Below, one piece after another: positions 1-11,589 of a stretch of 64,000 nucleotides of DNA (position 1 is its first letter; each line of letters begins with the position of its first letter). The notes below the pieces were generated by a model. That model saw only the letters and a list, made by a program, of their open reading frames with translations, was not told the origin of the DNA and searched no databases. The stretch spans positions 37,227,888 to 37,291,887 of the forward strand of contig NC_087065.1 of assembly GCF_963678635.1 (NCBI RefSeq). Direction: 5' to 3'. Origin of the DNA: Symsagittifera roscoffensis. Lineage: Eukaryota > Xenacoelomorpha > Acoela > Convolutidae. Both the position numbers and the translations under genes were made by a program.

Positions 1-1818
1 GATTATTCATCGCAAAATTACGGGTGGTTGAAAATTGCCAACATAGCCAATTTGGAACAATTAACGCGCAATATACATCCGTAGTAGAAATCAAACCAAT
101 TTACCATTTTGAATTGATCCTTACTATTTGGTCTTTTTAATACTTTGCTAGGTGCAAAATATATCAGTTATCAGTTTGTATTTTATATATTCAGTGTTTT
201 AATCTGATACAAGCAATCTTGTTCAATATTAGACCTGATAAAAAATTACTCAGCAGTTACTTTTTTCACTTGTCTGAATGTTCTGGTGGAGGACTTTGAT
301 CAATTTATGGGAACACTTTGAAACTTACACAAAATTTTTGAATTAAACGTCCGGGCATAGCATTACACTACGAAAAATTTCCGTTTTACTTAAAAGGGCT
401 ACTTGGTTGAAAATTAAAAAAAATTTAATGCACTGAAATCTAAAAATACCCCGGTTGGTTTAGATTAAGTTCAATAAATTCACGAACTTCCAAAAAACCA
501 CGATCATTTCAAATTTATTTATTAACCCAGCTTTGACTCAATGCACTCAAATTATTTGGCAGGTTTCCTTTTTTATTCGTTTTGAGGCACTGTTTTTCAG
601 CGTAGCTTGGCTTAATGTACGCTGTTAGTTAACAGCTTCCAATATTTTATTCTGATGAAAACGTTTAAAAAGGCGTAGTTCATGAAAGTGTTGAAAGTTT
701 CTATTTCTATGAGCGTTTTGGGCTATTATCACCATATATTTTCAAGAGCATAACGCTCGCAAGGTTTTTACAAGTTTATTTGCCAAAACGCTCAATATTT
801 TTGGCTGCAAAACTTCTTCATAAGGTTTACGTGAATGGAACTAATTTTTGTTGCAATTTTTGAAGTACAAATGATTCCTAAATGAAATATTCAAGCCCAG
901 TTGGTTGCAAGTTACTCAGTTTATTACTATCAAAGATTTGAAGAAAAAACTCTAAGAATCGTTTTGATTTGGCTTTCTTACGCAAAAAGGCTTTAGCGTG
1001 AATTTCGCCGAACTGGTATTCCATAAATAGCCGTTGACCATATTTGAGTATCTATTTCAGTTTCTGGTGAAAAGAAAATCTACAATTATAATCGATTCAG
1101 AGTTTAGTAAATTCCTTTGTTTTTTAATCGCAGATTTTTCTCTTTTATAGAAACTAACATTGAAAATCAAATATAACTGATACTAATGGCGTTTACTAGG
1201 ATGCGTAGTTGATAATTTTATGCTTCAAAATACTCATTTTCCCCCATTTTTGTGTGAGTGGGCGTGTGTTGAATATATATATTTATAAAACTTATATATA
1301 GGTAAATCGTTATTCGGCTTCGATTTGTTTCAACTTCAACCTCAATTTTTCCGTGTTTGCCCGTATCGCATTTTACATGATTTTTTTATTGCACAAATGT
1401 TTTAGTTTGGGAAAATTTTGCCAGTAAACTTCGAGATAAAATCGTGATTCTGCTCAAAATTGTTGGGAGGTTATGGCAAATCAATTGGCGTTTTTTCCAA
1501 ACGCGTTTTATACATCTGGTAAGGATTTTATGCCCGAAACAACCGCATTTGTTCAGATTGAAATTGCAATATTCTAATTTCAACATGTCTCGGGGCAATT
1601 TTTTTCTCATTTATTGTTATTTTTTATAGGAATCATATTTTTTCATCTCTGAACATAATTTAGAAACTTTTTTTGTTAATTGACAAGTGGACGAAAATAA
1701 ACGCAAACTTTCGTTTTCATTCTCAAAACGCCTTTTTTCGTAGTCCAAATGGGCTAACATTTGTTTGGAATTTCACCAAATTTTTTAAATTGACCTATTG
1801 CAAACAATCGAAATTACC
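1..1818. other. AT-rich non-coding stretch
   Basis: I see no gene here. Reading frames are short, AT-rich and lack family motifs. The first 75 or so bases match, in reverse orientation, the interior of the recurrent hairpin-ended element described from 9499 onwards, including the conserved words AATTTGG and CAATTAACGCGCAATATA. Confidence 0.6.
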
Positions 1819-2147
1819 ATCAGTGAAAGTTTCAATTTTTGATTTGAATCATTTACCAGTTTTTTCCAAGTCTTAAAATGCCAGTTTTTACTATTTGGTA
1901 TAGATTTTTCCAGTGGTGTGAAATTATAAAAAACAACAGAGCTTAGGAAATTTATCACACTGAACAATGAAATTTACTCGTTTAAATTGCTTCACATCGC
2001 ATGACCAGTTTTTACTACTCCGCTAATCCAAAAAAGTGTTCACTCCCATAGAAACCTCGTGACAAATGGTGAAAACTGGCAATTTCAGACCTGGAAAAAA
2101 CTGGTAACTGATTCAAATCAAAAGTTGAAATTTTCAGAGAGTGTAGT
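1819..2147. repeat. Foldback element with ~70-bp inverted arms
   Basis: The stretch 1819-1893 is the imperfect reverse complement of 2068-2147. Shared words such as TTTGATTTGAATCA and CCAGTTTTTTCCA on the left appear reversed on the right. About 175 bp of unrelated sequence separates the arms. It could fold into a long hairpin and is probably a small non-autonomous foldback transposon. No target-site duplication was confirmed. Confidence 0.6.
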
Positions 2148-2751
2148 TAAGATCTTTTGCAGCAGGTCGATTTAAAAGTTTTGGTGAAAATCATAATACA
2201 GGTTATCCAAAATGGTCCTCAAAATAAGGCATTTTAGAGAGTAAAAACCTAAATTGGCGTTTAATTTTGCCCACAAATGTAACTGTGCGATCATTCTAAC
2301 AAAAATTGCCTCTACGAGAAAATCTTGTGTGACTTACTCTTGACTTATATATTTTACACTGTATATATCTGTGTTTAACGAACAGCCGCTGCCGTACTCG
2401 GCCGATAATGCTACCAATGTCTCCAACCGGGCGGTAAAACTGGACAAAATTGAACGGAGTCAAACATAGTCGAGCAAACTCTAACCTTTTCTGGTAAATT
2501 ATACACGGTCAAGCAAAGTCGTGTAAAGTCGAACGAAGTCCATTAAAGTCGAATCATGTCAAAATTTTTTCCGCTCGATTCAGAAATCAAAAAACGAAAA
2601 GGGACATCGTTTGACTCAAAAAGTTGAAAACGGACATCGTTGGACTATTCCTGGGTTGTCCGAACAGATTTTTTCGTAACTTTGTTTTTTGTTGACCCCT
2701 TGGTCTTAAGCCGGATAAAGTGCTCCACGCGTTCTCAGTCCAAAATATTTT

Positions 2752-3022
2752 TGTTCACGAAGTCTAAAACCGGATTTTTTCCGGTCCACGCAATCTAAAA
2801 CCGGGTTCCTTTGGTCCACTCGGTCCGAAACCAGATTCCTTTGTTCCACGCGGTTTGAAACCAGATTCCTTCAGTCCACGCGGTCTGAAACCAGATTTGT
2901 TCGGTCCACGCGGTCTGAAACCAGATTCCTTTCGTCTACATGGTCTGAACATAGCATTTTCTAGTCCAAACGGTCTGAACATGCTAAGTTTTGGTTCCAC
3001 ACCGTCTGAACATGGAAAAACG
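2752..3022. repeat. 30-bp minisatellite, about nine units
   Basis: Units start near 2752, 2782, 2812, 2842, 2872, 2902, 2932, 2962 and 2992, a strict 30-bp period. The core resembles GGTCCACGCGGTCTGAAACC. Central units are nearly identical and outer ones decay. Because 30 is a multiple of three, both strands stay open and encode a ten-residue repeat (minus strand like ESGFRPRGPK). That explains the overlapping reading frames without needing a gene. The upstream 2440-2570 also holds scattered AAGTCGA words. Confidence 0.85.
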
Positions 3023-3239
3023 ACCTCGACCCGGAGTGCATTAGGTCCATCGTCTAGAAACAAAGCTTTCCAGCTTTTCTCTCAGTTTTTTGTCTCAGAA
3101 TGGCCATTGGTCCTTTTTGCCCTTCTTCGCTGTAAAGGTAACCAGAAATGCAAAATATCAATTCAAGCAATTTGTTTTATTACTGCTAGTGCTGCTATTG
3201 TTGTTGTTGTTGATTATGGAAGGGCGAAAGTGTGACTAT

Positions 3240-4410
3240 AACGTTTTCAACGCCATCGTCAAAGAGGGTTCTTCAGTCATGATGTCTAGACGTACCGTAG
3301 AGTTCGAATCGGGCTGCTGCCGTGCCAGGGCATGCAAGCCAGTGCTCTACTTTTTTCCTCGCATCTTCTACACATGGGTCGGTTGAGTGTTCACTTGGGT
3401 TCCTGTACGCGCTAAAGGCAGTGTGATTATCGACAGCTTGATGCAAGCCCTCGCCGCCGCCATAGACACGCTAACGCGGGTCTTCACTACAGGTGACTTC
3501 ATTTCACTAACACGCCTGCCCCGCCGCTGCTGATCCGTCAGTGTAGATGACGACGTCCGCCTTTTCTTCCATGATGATCTTCAACGCTTTCTCCACTCCT
3601 TCCTTCGAACTGTTCTCTCCATCCAACTGGATTATCGCTTCCCAATTCCTTCTACGCTCGATCCATGGCAGTTTTTCAATCTCGAGACTTTTCTGTTCGA
3701 GAGTTCATCCGCCAGCTGTTCTCTCACTCTCTGGCTTGCTCTCTCCAGTTGCTTCTCGCTAGTCTCTGGGGTGCTCAAGAGGGACTCGCATAGCCTTCTC
3801 CCAGGACACCGCGCAGAGACGTCGGCTGGTTGTGTGGTAGCAAGGGACGTTGGCTTCCAGTCTAACTGCCTCGACAGGGGTAGAGCAGGCCTGTTGTCCT
3901 GCTGTACCAGCAACGTCTCAATCAGTTCATCCAACATCAAAATAATCTCTTCCAACTTTAACAGAAACCTTCGGACTGTCTGCTTCTGTTGTACGAATAA
4001 TAATTTACCGACAATTCACATCATAGTTTCACGAAATTTTACATAGGCGTACAAAAAGACTATCAAATTGCGTTGTCAAGTATGCGTGCCATTCATCCAA
4101 TGTATGCTGCTCCTGGTTCTCTGCACCTGTTCTCTTTTTGATTGACTTCAACGCAGGAACCATATGTAACCCCAGGCCTGGCATCAGAGTTCTCGCGATG
4201 ATTATCTCGTCCTATGACACTTTTCGTTGATTTTTTTTCGAGGCTTTCCGGTTATTCTCGATGGATAACTTCCGTAGTCTCGGCACTTTTTATCGTATGC
4301 GGTATCAGCACTTGAAGGGCTATTCCATACAACTAGATAGCCCTAGTCGATTCTCCGAGCGTGAAGATCGATATCGGAGGCCCGTTATCTAACAGGTTTT
4401 TGTTCCGAAC
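3240..4410 (-). pseudogene. Decayed non-LTR retrotransposon with RNase H motif
   Basis: This block is visibly richer in G+C than its surroundings. On the minus strand around 3530-3570 it reads VVIYTDGSA, the first catalytic-Asp motif of retroelement RNase H. The expected Gly-Gly-Ala-Gly-Val follows only after a frameshift, and the frames upstream and downstream are broken. Stretches further upstream on the same strand (to about 4400) read like linker sequence, but no reverse transcriptase motif could be identified. The best call is a 5'-truncated, frameshifted relic of a non-LTR element that carried RNase H. The exact clade cannot be told by eye. Confidence 0.6.
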
Positions 4411-4537
4411 CTTTCACGTTTCATGCATAAATGACAAAACTCAAAACATTTTGTGAAATAAATGTTGGAATATATGACTTTAAACTCATTGCTCCCATGG
4501 GAATACAAGGTTACAATGCTTATCATCTTTTTTTAAA

Positions 4538-4673
4538 TTATGAGTATCAAGTTTACATTGCCTCCTTATTTCATTGGTCCTGACTCCTGAGAACTATTTG
4601 GAAATAAATTGATCAGCTTAATGCTCTTCATCTCCAAAAAATGCTAATTGAGTGTGGAATGGAATTAGAGATG
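4538..4673. repeat. 3'-flank repeat, copy 1 (partner 5818-5957)
   Basis: This 136-bp stretch just downstream of the Cys-rich gene's stop codon recurs almost unchanged at 5818-5957, upstream of the same gene. Only a few substitutions separate the copies (for example AACTATTTGG versus AATTATTTGG). Confidence 0.85.
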
Positions 4674-4696
4674 ATGATATCAACTCTAACCCAAGC

Positions 4697-5631
4697 TCAT
4701 TTTGAGTTTCTTTTGTCGAATACCCTCTCTTCTATCACTGTCTCCAAGTTCTTCATAATCTCATTCAGTTTAGCTTGTGAAACTGGATCCAGTTCTCCCT
4801 TTTCCTCGCACACGCACGTGTAATGCTTCTCATCTGAAAGATAAAACAGTACACAGAAGTTAGAGACCGGTTGAAACTAAATGTCACTTAGTCATCGTCA
4901 CTTAGCTATCCATCTACTTCAGACAACTTTTGAGGGTATCATAAATGGAGGAGTTATCTGGATCCAAACTTGAACAAGTTAAACCTCACGTTAGTCAAAT
5001 GAACTGTATTTGAATTTCGATTTAAATGCGCATTTTCTTAATGATGAAAATGATTCTCTGCGCTCTGCTGACATAATCAAAAACTCCCTATAGCTTTCAG
5101 ACAAATTTGGTTGACCGACATTTTGAGAGGGTCCGGTATTTTGTGAGGGGGCGGCATTTTTTCAGTGCTTCTCTCCGTCAAATTCAACACATCTTGGCGT
5201 ATATAGCGCCATCTCAAAAACTAGGGAGTTAGTCGAATAAATGTCGCAAAAAATCAATTAGTTCACCCCTTGCTCTCTCTATAAAAGCTTCCATATTCGG
5301 CAAAGGGCTATCTGCCTGTCAACAAACCAGTTAGTCGAAACAACTAATAAAATTTGAAGTAAGTACCTGTATTAGTTATACCAGTGTTTTTCACTGGTCC
5401 TTCCTTGGTAGGTATCCACACATTCTGGGTGTGGAATGACTCAAACCAGCGACAGTACTTTCCCCTGCCACACTTCTCGTTGCAGCAGAAGGTCCCTTGT
5501 CGGTAATGCGTCTCATCGCCGTCATCATGGCACAACCCAGTTGGGAAGTTAAGAACACATATCAGAATTGTTGGCAGCATAAAATCCAAACTCAAAACGA
5601 TTAGGACGTTGGAATATTTTTTTGAAATCAT
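4697..5631 (-). CDS. Secreted cysteine-rich protein, two exons, orphan
   Basis: Exons are 5367-5631 and 4697-4833, joined by a 533-bp intron with donor AG|GTACTT and acceptor TTTCAG. The phase-1 junction gives an uninterrupted 133-residue protein. The N-terminus has a basic start (MISKK) and a hydrophobic stretch to about residue 30, typical of a signal peptide. The mature part has seven cysteines: C34, C49, C50, C54, C60, C95 and C97, i.e. C-x14-CC-x3-C-x5-C then C-x-C. The second exon ends in a charged, probably helical tail. An in-frame TAA lies 15 nt before the ATG. I do not recognise a family. The CxC region resembles the end of an EGF-like module, but that is weak. Function unknown; extracellular by inference. 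Confidence 0.65.
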
Positions 5632-5817
5632 TCTGTTATTTTGTTATTCTAATAAACAAAACCGCTAAAAAAGTTTTGTTTATTACGCGACTTTGAAAAG
5701 TTCTACTGAAAAAATGAACATTTTTTAAAGGCAAAAATTTCCTTGCCAATGTTGATTCAACTTAAATTTGTTCAAGCAAAACTTTGAAAAGTGCAGTAGA
5801 TTGAATATAAACAAAGA

Positions 5818-5957
5818 AAAAATTATGAGTATCAAGTTTACATTGCCTCCTTATTTCATTGGTCCTGACTCCTGAGAATTATTTGGAAATAAATTGATCA
5901 GCTTAATGCTCTTCATCTCCAAAAATGCTAATCAAGTGTGGAATGGAATTAGAGATG
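5818..5957. repeat. 3'-flank repeat, copy 2
   Basis: Near-identical copy of 4538-4673. On the minus strand it lies about 150 nt downstream of the stop of the possible Cys-rich frame at 6104-6349, so it may be the 3' end of a duplicated neighbour gene whose coding part has diverged. Confidence 0.8.
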
Positions 5958-6103
5958 CGCGTCTTTAATCTCGTGCAATTTTTAACTGATAAACCACATG
6001 TGTACTTTATTTGAAGAATTCCAAAATTTAAATGCAACTTTATTTAAATAAAGCAATGCTAAATAATGCTCCGTTAATTAATGCACAGCTCAAAATTGTA
6101 ATT

Positions 6104-6349
6104 TCAGTTTTTATTGAAACAGAATGAAGGCTTTTTATTTATATGTTTATGTTTATCACAACATTCCCATCGAATACATTGTTTCCAAGAATCAATGACC
6201 CAGGTGTAGCTGGCTTTTTTTGATGCGCGATATCCACAATTTGAGACATTTCGTAAAAAACACTTGAAGAGATTGCCAAAGAAACTCTTTCTGGTTTTAA
6301 GGAACTTTATGCAACCACAATTTATGAGGTTATTTATAAGGGTAATCAA
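6104..6349 (-). CDS. Possible terminal exon of a second Cys-rich protein
   Basis: An 81-codon minus-strand frame ending at 6104 has eight cysteines, including NCGC, NCGY and WECC, and several tryptophans and lysines. This composition is unusual for random AT-rich sequence. It has no ATG, so if real it is an internal or terminal exon with an upstream exon I could not identify. Its downstream flank carries the same 140-bp repeat as the neighbouring Cys-rich gene, which hints at tandem duplication. No family recognised; it could be chance. Confidence 0.3.
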   Translation of the reverse strand: MITLINNLINCGCIKFLKTRKSFFGNLFKCFLRNVSNCGYRASKKASYTWVIDSWKQCIRWECCDKHKHINKKPSFCFNKN

Positions 6350-6608
6350 TTTAAACGCTGCTTTAGCGCAATTATTTTGGTGTAAATTTTTTGAGGAACT
6401 GGCTAGCCTAATTTTCAGTTTGTGGTTGCATAATACAGATTTTATCCAGGATTCCCATCTGTTTTTCAGTCATTGAACTTGCGAGAGACCTGCTGGAGCT
6501 CTAAGGGAAAAATCGTCATTTTTGAGCTAGAATGTTGGACCATTTTAAAATGAATAAGAAATTGAAAGAAAAAATCACGTCTGAGAATGAAAATTTTTTC
6601 AAATGTGC

Positions 6609-7110
6609 TTATTTGATCACTTTTTTCACATGTCTTTTATAACAGATAATCACAAGTTTTTATTGCATCTCGAATTTTGTTCTTATCTCGACACTGCGTG
6701 TCTCGATTTGTTCACAATTATTCTCATTGCAATATGTAGCTAATACTTGTCTACTACATAAAACACACGTGTTCAGTGTGTTTTCGTGTGACATTGGAAA
6801 AGCTAGAGCAATATTTGAAAATTTAGAGCAAAATTTGAAACTAGTGAAATATCATTCCTAAAACAATCATGCAGAAAAATAGAAAGACAGTATCGCGTGT
6901 TAGCATCAAAAATCTTTCCAATGTATGTTTTCTGTTTCTTCTAAAAGAGCGTTTTTGTTCAATTTTTTCAATTTTTTCATATGTGTTTCATACCAGATAA
7001 ACATCAGCTTACATTGTATTTCGAATTTTGATTATAAATTGACACCCTGTATCAAGTTGTTCACAAAACTGCTCGATGCAAAATATAATTGTTGCTTATC
7101 TACTACATCT
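6609..7110. repeat. Diverged direct repeat pair
   Basis: 6609-6760 and 6958-7107 align in order through shared words such as CAGATAA, TCGAATTTTG, GACAC, TTGTTCACAA and TCTACTACAT, with many substitutions. This is an old tandem duplication of about 150 bp. The surrounding 6480-8090 shows no gene. Confidence 0.6.
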
Positions 7111-8095
7111 TTAATTTTCAAAACTTTCAAAAAGTAGGTTCATATACTGTAATGGATTTAGGAAAAACGGGTTAAGCAAGCGTTCATCAAAAGAATTTGA
7201 ACACTTGATGATCAAAAGAGTACCCCAAAGGTAGTATGTAAGGACTTTTTTTGCTGACCTATGCTAATTTTTTTTTAAAAAGTCGCCTTAGACTATTTTG
7301 ACGTGATTAGTTGGTAACCCTTCCAAAAATGTGTTTTCATCTGTTTTGACAAAAATTCGCCTGCGGTGCAGAAAATTGCTCAAACTAATGATGACTTTGG
7401 CGAGCTCAGAATGTCAATTTGACCAATTTATGAAAAAGTGATTCGAAAAAAGTAAAAATTTTTTTTTGAAATTTCGCTTACCCCCCTCGAGAAATATCAA
7501 ACCTTGCCCATTCAAAAAGCTTGAAAACAAACCGGTAGACGCAAAAATCAGAAAAATGTCCCGTGTAATAATTTATATTATCAGAAAAAACGATGCTCAC
7601 AGAACAATTTTAAAGTTAGTTTCAGAAGATTTAAGTAAGATTTTCAACTATTTTTAATTTGAAAACCTTCAATTGCTCGAACTTATATATATAAAAATTT
7701 TGATTATTCAAAAGTTTCAGGTAAACTTTTACTCTGGAATAGTGAGCTCTAATTTAGTGAGCAGTAAAATATATTGACAAGAGCAAGTAAAAACCGAAAA
7801 CAATTTGAAAAGCTCCAAAATTTTCCGCTCGATTTAAGAACTACCTCAGTTTTTTCTTAGCTTTACTGTTCTGCTGCTAGGTTTACCATCGTGTAAGACA
7901 AATTGCGATATCACAACTGATCAACTGTAGAATCAGCTACTTTGTTTTTTGAAGAATTTTGCTCTATAAATTAGTCTACCAATGTCTCACATTTGCTATA
8001 AAAGTATGTTATAAAAATCTTGCTACAGCCGCTTCTACCAGTTGCAACCAAAATCAAAACCTCTCGAATTTTTTTTTTTCATCGCACAAAGAAAA

Positions 8096-8120
8096 AAGAA
8101 AGAAAGAAAGAAAGAAAGAA
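8096..8120. repeat. AAAG microsatellite
   Basis: About five GAAA/AAAG units in a purine run. Confidence 0.8.
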
Positions 8121-8280
8121 TATCCAGAGAAAAATTATGCGTTGGCAGACACAAGCAATTCTGATTGCAAAATTGGGTCAGAATCGAGTCAACTCCCACA
8201 ACTTCACTATAAATAGAGATAGGTCTCAAATTTCTAATTAGTTGATTTTTTTTCATCCACTCATAGCTTGAATTCAAAAC

Positions 8281-8406
<126 letters not shown>

Positions 8407-9379
8407 CTGCCGTGCCTTCTTTCTCTGCTCTTGCTCTATTTGCGATTTATTTCTACTTGACTATGTTTTTACCGTCAGCAAAGTAGCCCTCATTCACGCT
8501 GGCTTGCTAACTCACTAGCAAGACTTGGGTTGAGAGATGATCCAAAAGCTACAAGGAGAAAAGCTATTCTAAAGAAAGGGCTAGCTTGGATGAAAACTGA
8601 ACTATTGGACATTTTTTATGCCGGTAGTCTTTGGATGCTTTGTTCACACTAGTTTACGAGTTGGTTTATCCGATTTATGAAAACAGTGGATTCAAATCAG
8701 CTAGAGGTTGCGCAATTTATACAATATATGAAAAAATTGTATAACCCTTTCGACGAGGAAAGTTTTGCAAAGAAGATTATTTGTTTTTTTTATATTCTTG
8801 ATGCGTCTGAAAAAATGTTATATTCTTGATGCGCCTAAAAAATATGGTCCACACATAATCATTTTTTTTTAAAGCAATCATCAAACTTTTTTCATAAGTT
8901 TAATTTAAAATGTAAGTAACCCTAGATTTGATTGGAATTTATTCACTGTTTCTTGAAAAAATCTTCTCAATTTCTTTTTGTGCAGTATGTTCGCATGCTA
9001 AATTTCTTAACAGTACTGAGTTATAATTGCAAATTTTGTTAATTCTCTTTTTTTTTGAAAATTTAGATATGAAACATGGAATAAATGAATACCATCAGAG
9101 CGTAGAGGTTTTTCTCTAGAGAAAATCTTTAACCAGCAATTTTTAAACATATTTCTGTTTTTTTTTCGAAAGAAAAAACATCTAGTGTCAACGAAACATT
9201 CGTAGTATTTTTTCAATTTTTTGAGTTTTCTTACTAGTTTGTTATAGGCGACTTTATTGCCCTAAATTAACTGTTTTTTTAGAGTGAAGGATCAAAGATT
9301 GAAGGATCTAATGGGTAGTTTATATCGGATTTCAATTAAATTCTTGAAAAATTCAGTCGTTTAAATCGTACGAGCACAG

Positions 9380-9480
9380 TGACGGCTAGAATAGCATAAA
9401 ATTCGCCTAGCATAAAGCTCGCCTAGTATAAAGCTCGACTAGCTTAATCAATTTGAAACTAAAAAAGCTATCGACTAGCA
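9380..9480. repeat. Short tandem copies of a CTAGCATAAAGCTCG motif
   Basis: The motif GCATAAAGCTCGCCTAG recurs three to four times here with small changes. It reappears singly near 43548 and, reversed, at the start of the unit region near 44303, 45664 and 47027. It is a dispersed repeat motif of unknown origin. Confidence 0.6.
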
Positions 9481-9498
9481 TAATTTCGATAAATAATT

Positions 9499-9920
9499 AA
9501 GACTGCTCTTATCAGGCCGAAGCCTTGAACGTTTCGACTGCCTTTTAAGGTCTATGGAGCAATAACAACATGAAAAAATTAAAAATTTAAGAATAACATG
9601 AAGATTTTTTTGAGTTTTAGTAAAAATCATTCCCCCACACGCAAATAAAGTATAAATTGATAGATTTCGCTACTAGCAACAAATCAATTTTGGCGTTAAT
9701 TGTCCCAAAATGGCAACTTTTATACCCCCATAATTTTACGAAAATAGGTCACAGGTACAGTGTCTTTTTAACTTTAAACTCCAGGCAACAATCCTTTTTT
9801 AATGATATTTTACAAAAATTGTCAAAAATGGCAACTTAAAAAGTCGAAGTTTGTCTGAAGAAGAAAAAACCACCCCAAGCACAAATATTCCGTTACCTTC
9901 TTTACGAAAGTCGAAACAAT
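9499..9920 (+). mobile_element. Hairpin-ended non-autonomous element (family R1), copy
   Basis: R1 copies begin with AAGACTGCTCGTATCAGGGC followed by a small palindrome (AGGGC-aaa-GCCCT) and GACTGCC. They have an AT-rich body with conserved TTAATTGTCCCAAAATGG and end in AAGCACAAATATTCCGT plus a palindrome around CTTTCG/CGAAAG and GTCGGAACAA. There is no coding capacity. Hairpins at both ends without long inverted repeats recall non-autonomous Helitron/Helentron relatives, but this classification is inference. Confidence 0.6.
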
Positions 9921-10878
9921 AAATACAATAGAACAATCTGAATCCGTTTATACGGAAACTTTCATTTCTGATAAAAAAGTAAACTGCTTAGGCAGTCGAG
10001 AAAATTAAAAACAATCCACATGCAACTGAAAATTTTAAAAAGGACCTGTAATAACTTGAATCAAACGCTGATTATCAAACACTTAATCTTAAAGAAATGT
10101 AATTTGTATCAATTCTTTGATCTATTATAATTCATATTTTGACAATAACTCAATTCTCTGTTTGATTTTTGATGCTTGTCGATACGATTTTCAATTTTAT
10201 CTTTTTATGGTTGTCGAGTCTTATGCGATGCCCATTTTGTTTTGCACATTTTGTTCATTGAAAAGATTTGATGGCAGTGGCTACTTAACATAAAAGTATA
10301 TAATTTCCACTCCATATCTTATACTATTACATTTAGTACGTAACAATATTTAACTTACACTTTTTTGCTCAATTTCTCCTTTCTATTAATTTTTTCTGAC
10401 TAAGTTGTCCTATTTTAAACTGTTTTGAAATACTTGAAACCCAGCTTCTTTGTCATTTGGGTTTCAAACGCAGCTGAAACCTCAGTTAGCTATGTTTTTT
10501 TAGCGATCTATGTTCGTTACATTGTGAATCAAGTTGATATAGGTCAAAAAATGTCCATTGAAAGATCATCTTGCTTACCATTGTTTACGCAACACCAAGG
10601 CTCCATTGTCATTATTGAGGGACCTAATGATGAAAAGGTTCCAACCATTCACAATCGTTTCACCTTCTTATTCCCTGAATGGCTTCTGCAAAATATGAAT
10701 TTTGTCACAAAATACATTTTTATCTTTACAGCCAAGCTTTGCTGTACGATTCGTGCAGATATAAAACAATTTTTTTAGTTAGGTTTTCATATTTTCTTAA
10801 ATCATTTTTTTTTCCAATGCGTTTTAGATCTGACGATATTTGAAATTTTTTTTGTTGCAACCGTTCATTTTTAGTTTT
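9921..10878. other. AT-rich stretch without supported gene
   Basis: Nothing recognisable. A 117-codon open frame at 10425-10778 (+) lacks an ATG start and family motifs and is not called. Confidence 0.5.
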
Positions 10879-10882
10879 TATA

Positions 10883-11587
10883 CCCGCATCCAAGCTTAGG
10901 AGTAAGTAATGAATCATAACGGATCATTATGTTTATTTTTTGACAATTACTTTACAAAAACAGTTCTTATCAATTATAATCGGTAGCTTATTATTTTCTT
11001 TATATTGTTTTGGTTATTATTTTTCTAACAATATTAATAGCTCTAAAAATGGGATGCCATCTCAACACAAAGTTTTACAACAAAACAAAAGTTTGTTAGA
11101 GATCCTTTCATAATAATAATATTAGGTGAAAAATAATTCTTCCAAATGAAGCATGAAACTAAAGCAATATGCTGATTTTTTGGTGGTTAAAAAACTTAAA
11201 ATGTGCATTATGAAACAATTCTAATCGAGAATAATTTAAAAAATAAACGTTATGATTTCGAATTGATTTGAAAACTTCTAAATCATTTTTTCTCATTTAT
11301 TACATCAGCCAATGTCATTTCTTACAAGCATTAAAAATAAACAATTCAGATACAAAGCCGAAAACAAAATGGGCAAACAATGGAGTTATAATCGGTTTTA
11401 ATCAATTATAATTTAATCGAAAAAAATGGATTATTAATTGATTATAGTCAATCAAAAAAATTGAATTTCAAAAAGAGAGATTGTAATCAATGATTAATTG
11501 ACTAAATTCAATTATTTCTCAGTTTTGGCAAACCTGGTTCTAAAATCATAATATAATCGATTATTATATCTTGATACTGGATGCGGG
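10883..11587. mobile_element. MITE with 10-bp terminal inverted repeats and TA target sites
   Basis: The termini CCCGCATCCA and TGGATGCGGG are perfect inverted repeats. Each is flanked by TA (10881-10882 and 11588-11589), the target duplication expected of Tc1/mariner or pogo-type transposition. The 705-bp interior is AT-rich and non-coding, with repeated AATCGATTATTA-like words near the right end. Confidence 0.65.
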
Positions 11588-11589
11588 TA

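Noticed and set aside
2764-3235. Two overlapping frames encoding ten-residue repeats.
   Set aside because: Both are produced by the 30-bp minisatellite; no start context or flanking domain supports a protein.
10425-10778. 117-codon plus-strand frame.
   Set aside because: It starts with TTG, has no recognisable domain, and its composition matches neighbouring non-coding DNA.
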